Source: Mesonia phycicola (GTDB taxonomy: Bacteria; Bacteroidota; Bacteroidia; Flavobacteriales; Flavobacteriaceae). Taken from it: a stretch of 64,000 bases of DNA. How positions within the stretch are numbered: position 1 is the stretch's first letter; each line of letters starts with the position of its first letter. The stretch covers positions 434,001 through 498,000 of the forward strand of contig NZ_FQYY01000001.1 of the NCBI RefSeq assembly GCF_900141885.1, given 5' to 3'. The notes under the pieces were generated by a model. That model searched no databases. It saw only the letters and a program-made list of their open reading frames with translations, and was not told where the DNA came from. Made by a program: the position numbers and the translations under genes. This document shows positions 17,820 to 26,763 of this stretch, in pieces.

Positions 17820-20502
17820 TTATGTATTATTTGGCATTGTAGCCCTTTACTTGGCTATTTTATTTTTTGCTGCATTTTGGGGAGAAAACAAAGCTCCTAA
17901 AAAGTGGGTAAGCAATCCATATATTTATTCGTTATCTATTGCTGTTTATTGTTCTGCTTGGACATATTACGGTAGTATTGGTAACGCAGCTACCTCTGGC
18001 ATTAGCTTTTTACCTATTTATTTAGGGCCTATGATTGTTGCACCGTTATGGATTATTATTCTTCGGAAGATTATCCGAATTTCTAAGCAACATAAAATTT
18101 CTTCTATAGCAGATTTTATTTCTTTGCGTTATGGTAACAATCGCTTTCTTGGCGCCTTGGTAACTGTAATATGTGTTATTGGCACGGTTCCTTATATTTC
18201 TCTCCAACTAAAAGCTGTTTCTGAGACCTACGCTATTTTTGCAGACAATAAAATACAAACTTCTACTGGTATTTTTAACGATACCACTTTTTACATAGCA
18301 GTATTTTTAGCTTTGTTTGCTACATTTTACGGTACTCAAAAAACAGATGCTTCAGAAAAACACCGTGGCATTATTACTTCTGTAGCTTTAGAGTCTATTT
18401 TAAAACTTATCTTTTTTCTTATAGCAGGAATTTATATTACCTTTTTTCTGTTTGATGGAACTGAAGATATTTATCAGAAAATAAGCACCTACCCTAATTT
18501 TTCTAGTCTCATTAAATTTGACGGTATAGAAATGGGTATAAATTGGTATTTAACTTTGTTGCTTTCTATGTTCGCCATCTTTTTATTGCCGCGCCAATTT
18601 CAAGTAATGGTGGTAGAAAATAGCAACGAAAAGCACTTAGCAAAAGCTATCTGGTTATTTCCATTATACTTATTACTCATCAATTTATTTGTAATTTTTA
18701 TAGCTTGGGGTGGTATTATAAGTTTTGGTAGTAGTGAGCAAGCAGAATATTTTACGTTGTTGCTTCCTCTAAAAAATCAGCACCAAATATTAGCGCTTAT
18801 TGTCTTTTTGGGTGGGTTTTCTGCCGTAATTTCTATGGTAGTTGTCTCTACACTTGCCCTTTCTACAATGGTTAGTAACAACTTAATTATCCCTTATGGG
18901 TTTTTAGATAAGTTTGTGAGAAGGCACAGTGCAAAAAACACCTCATCTATTAAAAATATTAGAAGAATATCTATTTTCTTAATAATAATTGCTGCTTATT
19001 TTTTCTATTTAGTATACTCTATTCAGCTTTCTCTTTATTCTATTGGGCTTATTTCTTTTATAGTTATTGCGCAATTAGCTCCTTCGTTTTTTATAGGATT
19101 ATTTTGGAACAGAGGCTCTTCTAAAGCTGCTATTACAGGAATAATTTTAGGTTTTCTCATTACCTTTTATTGCCTTATTCTGCCTTTTACTATTGAAGCT
19201 TTAACAGGAAATTCTTCTTTTACAGATTATGGCCCTTGGAAAATTGAATTTCTTAAACCTTACCAGCTTTTCGGCTTAAAACTATTTAACTCTACTTCTA
19301 ATGCTTTTTTCTGGAGCTTAACAGTAAATACTTTTTGTTACCTCATCTTTTCTTTAACTGCTAAAGGAAATTACAGAGAAAGAAATTATGCCGAAATGTT
19401 TGTAAATAACGAAAATTACGCAAAACTACAAGATAACGTACTGGTTTGGCGCGGAGAGGCTTACGTAAGTAATATAAAAAATGTACTGATAAAATTTTTA
19501 GGAGTTACTGCTACAGAAAAAGCGCTTCAACATTTCTTTTTGCAATATGAAATTTCTCCAGAAACAGAAATAGCAGATGCTAGACTTATAAATTATTCAG
19601 AAAAATTACTTACCGGTAGTATTGGTAGTGCTTCTGCCAAAATTTTAATAGATAATGTGGTGAAAGAAGAAAAAATAAGTTTAGTAGAAGTACTTCAAAT
19701 TCTAGAAGAATCTAGAGATACTTTTGCTAAAAACAAAATGCTTCATCAAAAATCTACAGAGCTATTAGATCTAACTCAACAACTTAAAAATGCCAACCAC
19801 GAGTTAATTTTAAAAGACAAACAAAAAGATGAATTTCTAGATACGGTAGCACACGAGCTCAAAACCCCAATTACAGGAATTAGGGCTGCTTCAGAAATAT
19901 TAAAAGATGATATTAATGAAATGCCTAACGAGCTTAAAACACAGTTTTTAAGTAATATTATTAAAGATGCTGACAGACTTTCTAGACTTATCAATAATAT
20001 TTTAGATTTCGAAAAACTATCTACCGGTAGACTAAAACTATCTTTACATCGCAAAAATTTTTCAGAAACAATAGATTTTGCAATGCAAAGCTTAGCACAC
20101 ATCATTGCTAAAAAACGAATTAATATTCAATACAACTCTTCTGAAGAAGTTAAACTTTTTTATGACGAAGACCGTATTTTACAAGTGCTTACCAACTTAA
20201 TATCTAACGCCATAAAATTTTCTCCTGAAAAAAATGGCACTATTAAAATTGAATATACTAGAGAAAATCCCTTTTTAAAAGTAGTAGTACAAGATAACGG
20301 CAAAGGCATACCAGAAGAAGATATTGATTTTATTTTTGATAAATTTTACCAATCTAAAAACCAAAACACCATTAAACCAGAAGGTAGCGGTTTAGGTTTA
20401 GCCATTAGCAAACAAATAATAGAAAAACACAACGGAAAAATATGGGCAGATAAAACATTTAAAAGTGGCGCAAAAATTGTTTTTCTTTTACCAATTTATT
20501 AA
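17812..20502 (+). CDS. Sodium-symporter/histidine kinase fusion, CrbS/CbrA type
   Basis: An 896-residue sensor. Residues about 1-520 are a sodium/solute-symporter domain with some 13 transmembrane helices, about 545-625 match the STAC linker (SEKLLTGSIGSASAKILIDNVV), then a coiled segment, a HisKA domain with His681 in DTVAHELKTPITG, and a HATPase with DNGKGIP and GSGLGL. There is no PAS domain, unlike CbrA. In Vibrio and Pseudomonas the related CrbS controls acetyl-CoA synthetase; here the kinase is embedded with acs and an acetate permease, so an acetate or short-chain-acid sensing role is inferred. The receiver gene follows after 17 bases. Confidence 0.93.
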   Translation: MNSYVLFGIVALYLAILFFAAFWGENKAPKKWVSNPYIYSLSIAVYCSAWTYYGSIGNAATSGISFLPIYLGPMIVAPLWIIILRKIIRISKQHKISSIADFISLRYGNNRFLGALVTVICVIGTVPYISLQLKAVSETYAIFADNKIQTSTGIFNDTTFYIAVFLALFATFYGTQKTDASEKHRGIITSVALESILKLIFFLIAGIYITFFLFDGTEDIYQKISTYPNFSSLIKFDGIEMGINWYLTLLLSMFAIFLLPRQFQVMVVENSNEKHLAKAIWLFPLYLLLINLFVIFIAWGGIISFGSSEQAEYFTLLLPLKNQHQILALIVFLGGFSAVISMVVVSTLALSTMVSNNLIIPYGFLDKFVRRHSAKNTSSIKNIRRISIFLIIIAAYFFYLVYSIQLSLYSIGLISFIVIAQLAPSFFIGLFWNRGSSKAAITGIILGFLITFYCLILPFTIEALTGNSSFTDYGPWKIEFLKPYQLFGLKLFNSTSNAFFWSLTVNTFCYLIFSLTAKGNYRERNYAEMFVNNENYAKLQDNVLVWRGEAYVSNIKNVLIKFLGVTATEKALQHFFLQYEISPETEIADARLINYSEKLLTGSIGSASAKILIDNVVKEEKISLVEVLQILEESRDTFAKNKMLHQKSTELLDLTQQLKNANHELILKDKQKDEFLDTVAHELKTPITGIRAASEILKDDINEMPNELKTQFLSNIIKDADRLSRLINNILDFEKLSTGRLKLSLHRKNFSETIDFAMQSLAHIIAKKRINIQYNSSEEVKLFYDEDRILQVLTNLISNAIKFSPEKNGTIKIEYTRENPFLKVVVQDNGKGIPEEDIDFIFDKFYQSKNQNTIKPEGSGLGLAISKQIIEKHNGKIWADKTFKSGAKIVFLLPIY

Positions 20503-20519
20503 ATTGCAAGAGTAAGGCT

Positions 20520-20885
20520 ATGAAGAAAAAAGTTTTAATTGTAGATGATGAGCCAAATATTGTAATGACTTTAGAGTACGCTTTTAGAAAGCAAAATTTT
20601 GAAGTGTTTATTGCAAGAGACGGCAGCGAGGCTAAAATAATTTTAGAAAAAGCTTTACCCCAAGTAGTTTTACTTGATGTAATGATGCCTAAAGTAGATG
20701 GGTATCAAACTTTAAAGTTTATAAAAAATACTAGCGGATTAGAACATACAAAAGTTGTTTTTATTTCTGCAAAAAATAAAGCTTCAGATATTGAGAAAGG
20801 TCTTAATATGGGAGCAGACAAATACATAACGAAGCCATTTTCTGTAAAAAAAGTAATTGGCGAAGTAAAACAACTGCTTGATTAA
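20520..20885 (+). CDS. Receiver-only response regulator
   Basis: A 121-residue CheY-like receiver: acidic pair Asp9-Asp10, phospho-acceptor Asp53 (VLLDVMMPKVDGYQ), Ser83 and Lys105 (KPFSVKK) are all present. No output domain is attached. It is directly after the kinase and is its obvious phosphorylation partner. It must act through protein contact or as a phosphate sink, or pass the phosphate on to another regulator. In the well-studied CrbS system the partner CrbR carries a DNA-binding domain, which is missing here. Confidence 0.94.
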   Translation: MKKKVLIVDDEPNIVMTLEYAFRKQNFEVFIARDGSEAKIILEKALPQVVLLDVMMPKVDGYQTLKFIKNTSGLEHTKVVFISAKNKASDIEKGLNMGADKYITKPFSVKKVIGEVKQLLD

Positions 20886-20936
20886 TAATTGGTTTTGTGT
20901 GCAAACAACCAGTAATTAATTTAAAAGGAGTTTGTT

Positions 20937-21161
20937 ATGAAAATACAATTAAGTCCCTTAGCTTCAGATATTTTTATCTGTCTTTACGTGGGTATATCTC
21001 TATTTATACGTCTTAAATTAGAATTTGAAACGTACATATCCCCTATTCATTCTTTAATAATAGGCGCTTGTTTTTTAACAATTTTATGGGTTTTGGTAAA
21101 GCTAAAGGTTTTAAATCCTAATTGGTTTGGACTTTTTAAAACTAAAAAATCTAACTCATGA
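20937..21161 (+). CDS. Small two-helix membrane protein before prpE
   Basis: A 74-residue protein with two hydrophobic helices (about 9-24 and 38-58) and a basic tail LFKTKKSNS. A good purine-rich site (AAAAGGAG, about 20922-20929) precedes the ATG, which is unusual in this AT-rich genome. Its stop overlaps the start of the acyl-CoA synthetase in an ATGA. No family recognised; conserved position in the acetate module suggests an accessory role. Confidence 0.7.
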   Translation: MKIQLSPLASDIFICLYVGISLFIRLKLEFETYISPIHSLIIGACFLTILWVLVKLKVLNPNWFGLFKTKKSNS

Positions 21162-23059
21162 GTTATACTAAGCTTTATAAAAACAGTATAGATAATCCTG
21201 AAAAATTTTGGCAAGAACAAGCTAAAAACATTTCTTGGTATAAAGAGCCTACAGTTATTTTATCTAAAGATAAAAATGACTACCCGCAATGGTTTGAAGA
21301 CGGAGAGTTAAATATTTGCTACCTCTGTATAGACAAACATATTGAAGATGGTTTTGGAGAGCAAATAGCTATAATTTATGACTCTCCCGTAACCAACACC
21401 AAACAAAAAATTAATTTTAATCAACTTCAACAAGAAGTAAGTAAACTTGCTGGAGGGCTACAAAGTTTAGGTCTACAAAAGGGAGATACTACCATTATTT
21501 ATATGCCCATGATTCCGCAAGCTATCTATGCCATATTAGCTTGTGCTAGAATTGGAGTAACACACTCTGTAGTATTTGGAGGCTTTGCCCCGAAAGAACT
21601 TTCTATTAGAATAGACGATTGCCAACCTAAAGCAATCATCACTGCATCTAACGGAATAGAAATCAACAAAATTATTCCGTATAAACCTTATGTAGATAAA
21701 GCCATTCAAATTTCTTCTCATCAACCTCAACACGTCATTACATTTGATAGAAAACAAAATGTAGAAATTCCGAAGAAAGATTACGATATAGATTTTGAAG
21801 AATTATGTAAAAAATCAAAACCGGCAGCCCCTGTTGCTGTAAAATCTACGCACCCAAACTATATACTTTACACTTCTGGAACTACAGGAAAACCAAAAGG
21901 AGTAATTAGAGATACTGGCGGTCATGCTGTTGCTATGAAATTTTCTATTCAAAATATTTATGCTGTAAACCCTGAAGATGTTTTTTGGGCTGCAAGTGAT
22001 TTAGGCTGGGCAGTTGGACACAGTTACACAGTTTACGCTCCACTTATTAATAGAAGTACTACCGTACTTTTTGAAGGAAAACCAATTAAAACACCAGATG
22101 CTTCTACTTTTTGGAGAATAATAAGTGAGTACAAAGTAAAAACTATGTTTACAGCTCCTACAGCTATTAGAGCTATTATAAAAGAAGATCCGCAAGGTAA
22201 ATTTATTTTTAAATACGATTTATCACACTATAAATTTCAATTTTTAGCAGGAGAACGTTGTGATGTTACTACCCTTAATTGGCTAGAGCAAAAACTTAAT
22301 ATACCAGTAATAGACCATTGGTGGCAAACAGAAAGTGGTTGGCCAATGCTTGCAAATATGGCTGGTTTAGAGTTACAAGAAATAAAACCAGGTTCGGCAG
22401 GCTTACCCGTTTGCGGTTACGATATTCAAATACTTAATGAAGAAGGAGAAATTGCTGCAGACGATACTGAAGGTTTGGTAGCCATTAAATTACCGTTACC
22501 ACCAGGGTGCTTAACAGATATTTGGAGAAACAACGCTCGCTTTAAAGCAGGATACTTTAAAAAATTTCCTGGATATTATTTTTCTGGAGACGGAGGTTAT
22601 AAAGATGAAGATGGCTACGTTTTTATTACAGGTCGCGTAGATGATATTATTAACGTAGCAGGGCATAGACTATCTACCGCAGAAATGGAAGAGATTGTCG
22701 CTTCTCACCCCACGGTAGCAGAATGTGCTGTAATTGGTATTCATTGCGATATTAAAGGTCAAATTCCTATTGGGCTTATTGTATTGAAATCTGATGTAGA
22801 CACCAATCATAATTTATTAGAAAAAGAAATTATACAACGTGTAAGAACTGATATAGGAGCGGTAGCTAGTTTTAAAAAAGTATTAGTCGTAGAGCGTTTA
22901 CCAAAAACTAGATCTGGTAAAATCTTAAGAAAACTTTTAAGAAATATTGCCGATGAAATTAATTTTAATACACCTTCTACTATTGACGATCCCAAAATAA
23001 TTTCAGAAATTCAAGAACTATATCAACAACAACAAATAGGAAGATTTACAAAAAACTAA
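21158..23059 (+). CDS. prpE: Propionyl-CoA synthetase (PrpE/ACSS3-like)
   Basis: A 633-residue AMP-forming acyl-CoA synthetase. The P-loop-like motif LYTSGTTGKPKGVIRDTGGH, the segment KPIKTPDASTFWRIISEYKV and HWWQTESGWPM match the propionate-CoA ligase branch rather than Acs; the C-terminal SGKILRK holds the adenylation lysine. It converts propionate (possibly also acetate) plus CoA and ATP to acyl-CoA, AMP and PPi in the cytoplasm. It shares an operon with acs 12 bases downstream. Substrate preference is by sequence resemblance. Confidence 0.88.
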   Translation: MSYTKLYKNSIDNPEKFWQEQAKNISWYKEPTVILSKDKNDYPQWFEDGELNICYLCIDKHIEDGFGEQIAIIYDSPVTNTKQKINFNQLQQEVSKLAGGLQSLGLQKGDTTIIYMPMIPQAIYAILACARIGVTHSVVFGGFAPKELSIRIDDCQPKAIITASNGIEINKIIPYKPYVDKAIQISSHQPQHVITFDRKQNVEIPKKDYDIDFEELCKKSKPAAPVAVKSTHPNYILYTSGTTGKPKGVIRDTGGHAVAMKFSIQNIYAVNPEDVFWAASDLGWAVGHSYTVYAPLINRSTTVLFEGKPIKTPDASTFWRIISEYKVKTMFTAPTAIRAIIKEDPQGKFIFKYDLSHYKFQFLAGERCDVTTLNWLEQKLNIPVIDHWWQTESGWPMLANMAGLELQEIKPGSAGLPVCGYDIQILNEEGEIAADDTEGLVAIKLPLPPGCLTDIWRNNARFKAGYFKKFPGYYFSGDGGYKDEDGYVFITGRVDDIINVAGHRLSTAEMEEIVASHPTVAECAVIGIHCDIKGQIPIGLIVLKSDVDTNHNLLEKEIIQRVRTDIGAVASFKKVLVVERLPKTRSGKILRKLLRNIADEINFNTPSTIDDPKIISEIQELYQQQQIGRFTKN

Positions 23060-23071
23060 AACTTAAATACT

Positions 23072-24985
23072 ATGAGCAATTACCACATAAAACATTTAGA
23101 AGAATACTTTCAAGTCTACAGAAAATCTGTTAGGTATCCAGAAAAATTTTGGGAAGAAATTGCTGAAGAACATTTTTTATGGCGAAAAAGATGGGATAAA
23201 GTACTAGAGTGGGATTTTAGCAAACCAGAAGTAAAATGGTATCAAGGAGCTAAACTTAATATTACAGAAAATTGTATAGACAGACACTTATTTTCTCACG
23301 GAGATGATACTGCAATTATTTTTGAACCTAATAATCCAGATGAAGAAGCTCAACATATTTCTTATAATGAATTGCACCGTAGAGTTTGCAAATTTGCCAA
23401 CGTACTAAAAAACCAAGGCATTAAAAAAGGAGATCGTGTATGTATTTATTTACCTATGATTCCTGAACTTTCTGTAGCCATGCTGGCTTGTGCTAGAATT
23501 GGCGCTATACATTCTATTGTTTTTGCAGGTTTCTCTTCTTCTGCATTAGCTACTAGAATATTAGACAGCGATTGTAAAATGGTAATTACATCAGATGGTT
23601 CATACAGAGGTTCTAAAACTATCGATTTAAAAAGTATTGTAGATGCCGCTTTAGAAAAATGTCCAGAAGTAACAAAAGTTTTGGTTGCTAAAAGAATAAA
23701 TTCAGATATACAATTAAAAGAAGGCAGAGACGAGTGGCTGCAGCCTTTACTAGACAAAGCAGAAGAAATTTGTGAACCAGAAATGATGGATGCAGAAGAC
23801 CCATTATTTATTCTTTACACCTCTGGCTCTACAGGTAAACCAAAAGGTATGATGCACACTTGTGGTGGTTATATGGTATATAGCGCTTATACCTTTAAAA
23901 ATGTATTTAATTACAGAACAGGAGATGTATATTGGTGTACGGCAGATATTGGATGGATAACTGGTCATAGTTATATTGTTTACGGTCCATTAATTAATTG
24001 TGCTACTACCGTAATGTTTGAAGGCGTACCAAGTTACCCAGATTTTGGACGTTTTTGGGATATTGTAGAAAAACATAAAGTAAATCAATTTTACACTGCA
24101 CCAACTGCAATTAGAGCATTGGCAAAAGAAAATATTGAATATATAGAATCTCATGACCTTTCTTCTCTTAAAGTATTGGGTACCGTAGGAGAACCTATTA
24201 ACGAAGAAGCATGGCACTGGTATAATGATAATGTGGGTGAAAAAAATTGCCCAATTGTAGATACATGGTGGCAAACAGAAACTGGCGGAATTATGATTTC
24301 TCCAATTCCGCACTCTACCCCAACTATACCAACTTATGCAACTTTACCATTACCTGGTATTCAACCAGCATTGATGGATGAAGAAGGAAAAGAACTAAAG
24401 GGTTATCAAGTACAAGGAAAATTATGTATAAAATTCCCTTGGCCTGGTATGGCTAGAACTGTTTGGGGAGATCACCAACGTTACAAAGACACCTATTTTT
24501 CTGCTTATGAAAATAAATATTTCTCAGGAGATGGCGCTTTGAGAGACAATGTAGGTTATTATAGAATAACAGGTCGTGCAGATGATGTGGTTATAGTTTC
24601 TGGACACAATTTAGGTACTGCTCCAATAGAAGATGCTATTAATGAACACCAAGCGGTAGCAGAGTCTGCTATTGTTGGATTTCCGCACGATGTAAAAGGA
24701 AATGCTCTTTACGGATTTGTAATTTTAAAAGAAGTGGGAGAATACCGTAAGCACGAAAATGTAAGAAAAGAAATTAACCAATTAATTACAGAGCACATAG
24801 GGCCAATTGCTAAATTAGATAAAATACAATTTGTCTCTGGCTTACCTAAAACACGTTCTGGTAAAATTATGAGAAGAATTTTAAGAAAAATTGCTAGTAA
24901 AGACACTAGCAATTTAGGAGATACAAGTACACTACTTAATCCAGAAGTTGTTCAAGAAATTATAGAGAATTCATTAAACAAATAA
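23072..24985 (+). CDS. acs: Acetyl-CoA synthetase
   Basis: A 637-residue AMP-forming acetate-CoA ligase of the usual length. LYTSGSTGKPKGMMHTCGGY, VDTWWQTETGGIMISPIP and YFSGDGALRD are classical Acs motifs; Lys598 in PKTRSGKIMRR is the lysine acetylated by Pat-type enzymes in other bacteria. It produces acetyl-CoA from acetate imported by the upstream symporter. Last gene of the acetate/propionate run, followed by a strong terminator. Confidence 0.97.
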   Translation: MSNYHIKHLEEYFQVYRKSVRYPEKFWEEIAEEHFLWRKRWDKVLEWDFSKPEVKWYQGAKLNITENCIDRHLFSHGDDTAIIFEPNNPDEEAQHISYNELHRRVCKFANVLKNQGIKKGDRVCIYLPMIPELSVAMLACARIGAIHSIVFAGFSSSALATRILDSDCKMVITSDGSYRGSKTIDLKSIVDAALEKCPEVTKVLVAKRINSDIQLKEGRDEWLQPLLDKAEEICEPEMMDAEDPLFILYTSGSTGKPKGMMHTCGGYMVYSAYTFKNVFNYRTGDVYWCTADIGWITGHSYIVYGPLINCATTVMFEGVPSYPDFGRFWDIVEKHKVNQFYTAPTAIRALAKENIEYIESHDLSSLKVLGTVGEPINEEAWHWYNDNVGEKNCPIVDTWWQTETGGIMISPIPHSTPTIPTYATLPLPGIQPALMDEEGKELKGYQVQGKLCIKFPWPGMARTVWGDHQRYKDTYFSAYENKYFSGDGALRDNVGYYRITGRADDVVIVSGHNLGTAPIEDAINEHQAVAESAIVGFPHDVKGNALYGFVILKEVGEYRKHENVRKEINQLITEHIGPIAKLDKIQFVSGLPKTRSGKIMRRILRKIASKDTSNLGDTSTLLNPEVVQEIIENSLNK

Positions 24986-25004
24986 GTTGAAGAAACTTTT
25001 TACC

Positions 25005-25040
25005 AAAAAGCCGCCCTTATAAAAGATGCGGCTTTTTTTT
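25005..25040 (+). terminator. Terminator after acs
   Basis: Stem AAAAAGCCGC (25005-25014) with GCGGCTTTTT (25028-25037) and a T-run to 25040. It closes the acetate/propionate gene run. Confidence 0.9.
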
Positions 25041-25113
25041 GTTATAAAAAATAAAAAGGCTTTTCTATGTTCTTAAAGTGAAGCATATTTGCTGTTTTAA
25101 AATTTTGAAAAAT

Positions 25114-26247
25114 ATGGAGCTAAAAGTAAAACAACGCATTGCCTTAAGCACTTGCTTTTTTTTAGCTGGATTCTGCTTTTCTTCTTGGGCTTCACGCATA
25201 CCCACTATTAAAGATAACTTTAATTTAAGCGAAGCAGAATTAGGAAACCTTCTTCTGGTTATGCCTATAGCCTCTTTAATTGGTCTACCTATTTCTGGAT
25301 GGATGGTAGCCAAATTTAGCAGTAGAAATCCGTTAGTACTTTCTATGTTATTTTTTGGAGCTTCTCTTTTAGTTTTAGGCTATACTTCTAATATTATAGT
25401 TCTTATTGCGGCAGTTTCTGTATTCTCATTTTGTATGCGTATCATTAATATTTTTATGAATACGCAAACCATAACCCTTCAAAAAAAATTCACTAAAAAA
25501 ATTATTGGCTCTTTTCACGGTATATGGAGCACAGGTGGTTTAGCTGGAGTAGCTTTTTGTACACTAATTTTAAAACTGAATATTTCTTTTGAGCTTCATA
25601 TGTTAATGGTTACCACAATAACTTTTGTAGGTGCTATTGCAGCGTATTTTTATTTACTAAAAAATGACAAAGCCACCGCAGGAAACAAAATAAAGCTTGG
25701 CAAACCAGATCCTTTTATTTTTTACTTAGGTATTCTAATTTTCTTTGCTTCAGTTTGTGAGGGTGGTATGTTTGACTGGAGTAGCGTTTATTTTAAAGAT
25801 GTTATTGAAGAAGATATTTTTACGCTAGGCTACTTTACATTTATGATTTTTATGGCATTGTCTCGTTTCTCTTCAGACCGCGTGATAGAAAAAATAGGTA
25901 TGCAAAAATCTTATTACCTCAGCGCTAGTTTAATTGTAGTTGGCATAACTACCGTAATACTTCTACCTTATTTTTGGCCTGCATTAATTGGTTTTAGTTT
26001 AATAGGTTTAGGAGTGGCAGCAGTAATTCCTATGATTTTTACTTCTGCTGGAGACTCTAAAAAATATTCTGCAGGTATGGCTATTTCTATCATTTCTACG
26101 TACGGTATTTTAGGCAGACTATTAGGTCCGCCGCTAATTGGTTATTTAGCTGAAATTTTTAGTTTAAGACTTGCCTTTTTACTATTTCTAATTTGCGGAG
26201 TAATGCTTATTCCTTTTTCAAAGAAACTTTTTAAACTTTACAATTAA
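25114..26247 (+). CDS. MFS transporter
   Basis: A 377-residue major-facilitator protein with 12 hydrophobic helices. The first helix ends CFSSWASRIPTIKDNFNLSEAELGNLLLVMP, a pattern I associate with the sugar/drug-type MFS group annotated in many Bacteroidota. I chose ATG 25114 over the GTG at 25078. It overlaps the acetyltransferase gene by one base (TAATG), so they are coupled. Substrate unknown. Confidence 0.88.
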   Translation: MELKVKQRIALSTCFFLAGFCFSSWASRIPTIKDNFNLSEAELGNLLLVMPIASLIGLPISGWMVAKFSSRNPLVLSMLFFGASLLVLGYTSNIIVLIAAVSVFSFCMRIINIFMNTQTITLQKKFTKKIIGSFHGIWSTGGLAGVAFCTLILKLNISFELHMLMVTTITFVGAIAAYFYLLKNDKATAGNKIKLGKPDPFIFYLGILIFFASVCEGGMFDWSSVYFKDVIEEDIFTLGYFTFMIFMALSRFSSDRVIEKIGMQKSYYLSASLIVVGITTVILLPYFWPALIGFSLIGLGVAAVIPMIFTSAGDSKKYSAGMAISIISTYGILGRLLGPPLIGYLAEIFSLRLAFLLFLICGVMLIPFSKKLFKLYN

Positions 26248-26747
26248 TGGATAACAACGTAATACTTAGAGAAGCTCAAGAAAGAGATTTACCAGCAATC
26301 TTAGAAATATTAAATCATCATATTTTACACACCACAGTAATTTATAATTACAATACCAAAAGTCTTTTAGAAATGAAAGATTGGTTTCTAGAAAAACAAA
26401 ACTTGAAGTTTCCTATTTTAGTAGCAGAGTTAGACAACGACGTAGTGGGATATGGTACCTTTGGACAGTTTAGACCACACGAAGCATATAGATATTGTAT
26501 AGAACACTCTGTTTACGTATCGCCAGATTTTCAAGGAAAAGGTATTGGTAAACAACTTATTTTAAAATTAATTACACTTGCCAAACAAAGAGATTGCCAT
26601 AATATGGTAGCAGGCATAGATGCTGAAAATAAATTTAGCATTCAATTTCATAAAAATCTAGGTTTTCAAGAAGTGGGCTATTTAAAAGAGGTTGGTTATA
26701 AATTTGACAGGTGGTTAGATTTAGTATTTCTACAATTGAATTTGTAA
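26247..26747 (+). CDS. GNAT acetyltransferase, phosphinothricin-type
   Basis: A 166-residue acetyltransferase. The acetyl-CoA loop reads VYVSPDFQGKGIGKQL near residues 90-105, and the pattern REAQERDLPAILEILNHHI to LGFQEVGYLKEVGYKFDRWLDLVFLQ is that of the Pat/Bar (phosphinothricin or methionine sulfoximine) family. It probably acetylates an amino-acid-like amine. Coupled with the MFS gene upstream, which could export the product. Convergent with the next gene. Confidence 0.88.
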   Translation: MDNNVILREAQERDLPAILEILNHHILHTTVIYNYNTKSLLEMKDWFLEKQNLKFPILVAELDNDVVGYGTFGQFRPHEAYRYCIEHSVYVSPDFQGKGIGKQLILKLITLAKQRDCHNMVAGIDAENKFSIQFHKNLGFQEVGYLKEVGYKFDRWLDLVFLQLNL

Positions 26748-26763
26748 ACTTTCCAAAACAATT

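Noticed and set aside
23446-24313. Minus-strand frames inside acs
   Set aside because: Antisense shadows caused by codon bias; no gene-like composition.
26247-26747. GNAT protein as the Pat-type regulator acetylating Acs
   Set aside because: It resembles phosphinothricin acetyltransferases, is coupled to the MFS gene rather than acs, and a terminator separates it from acs.
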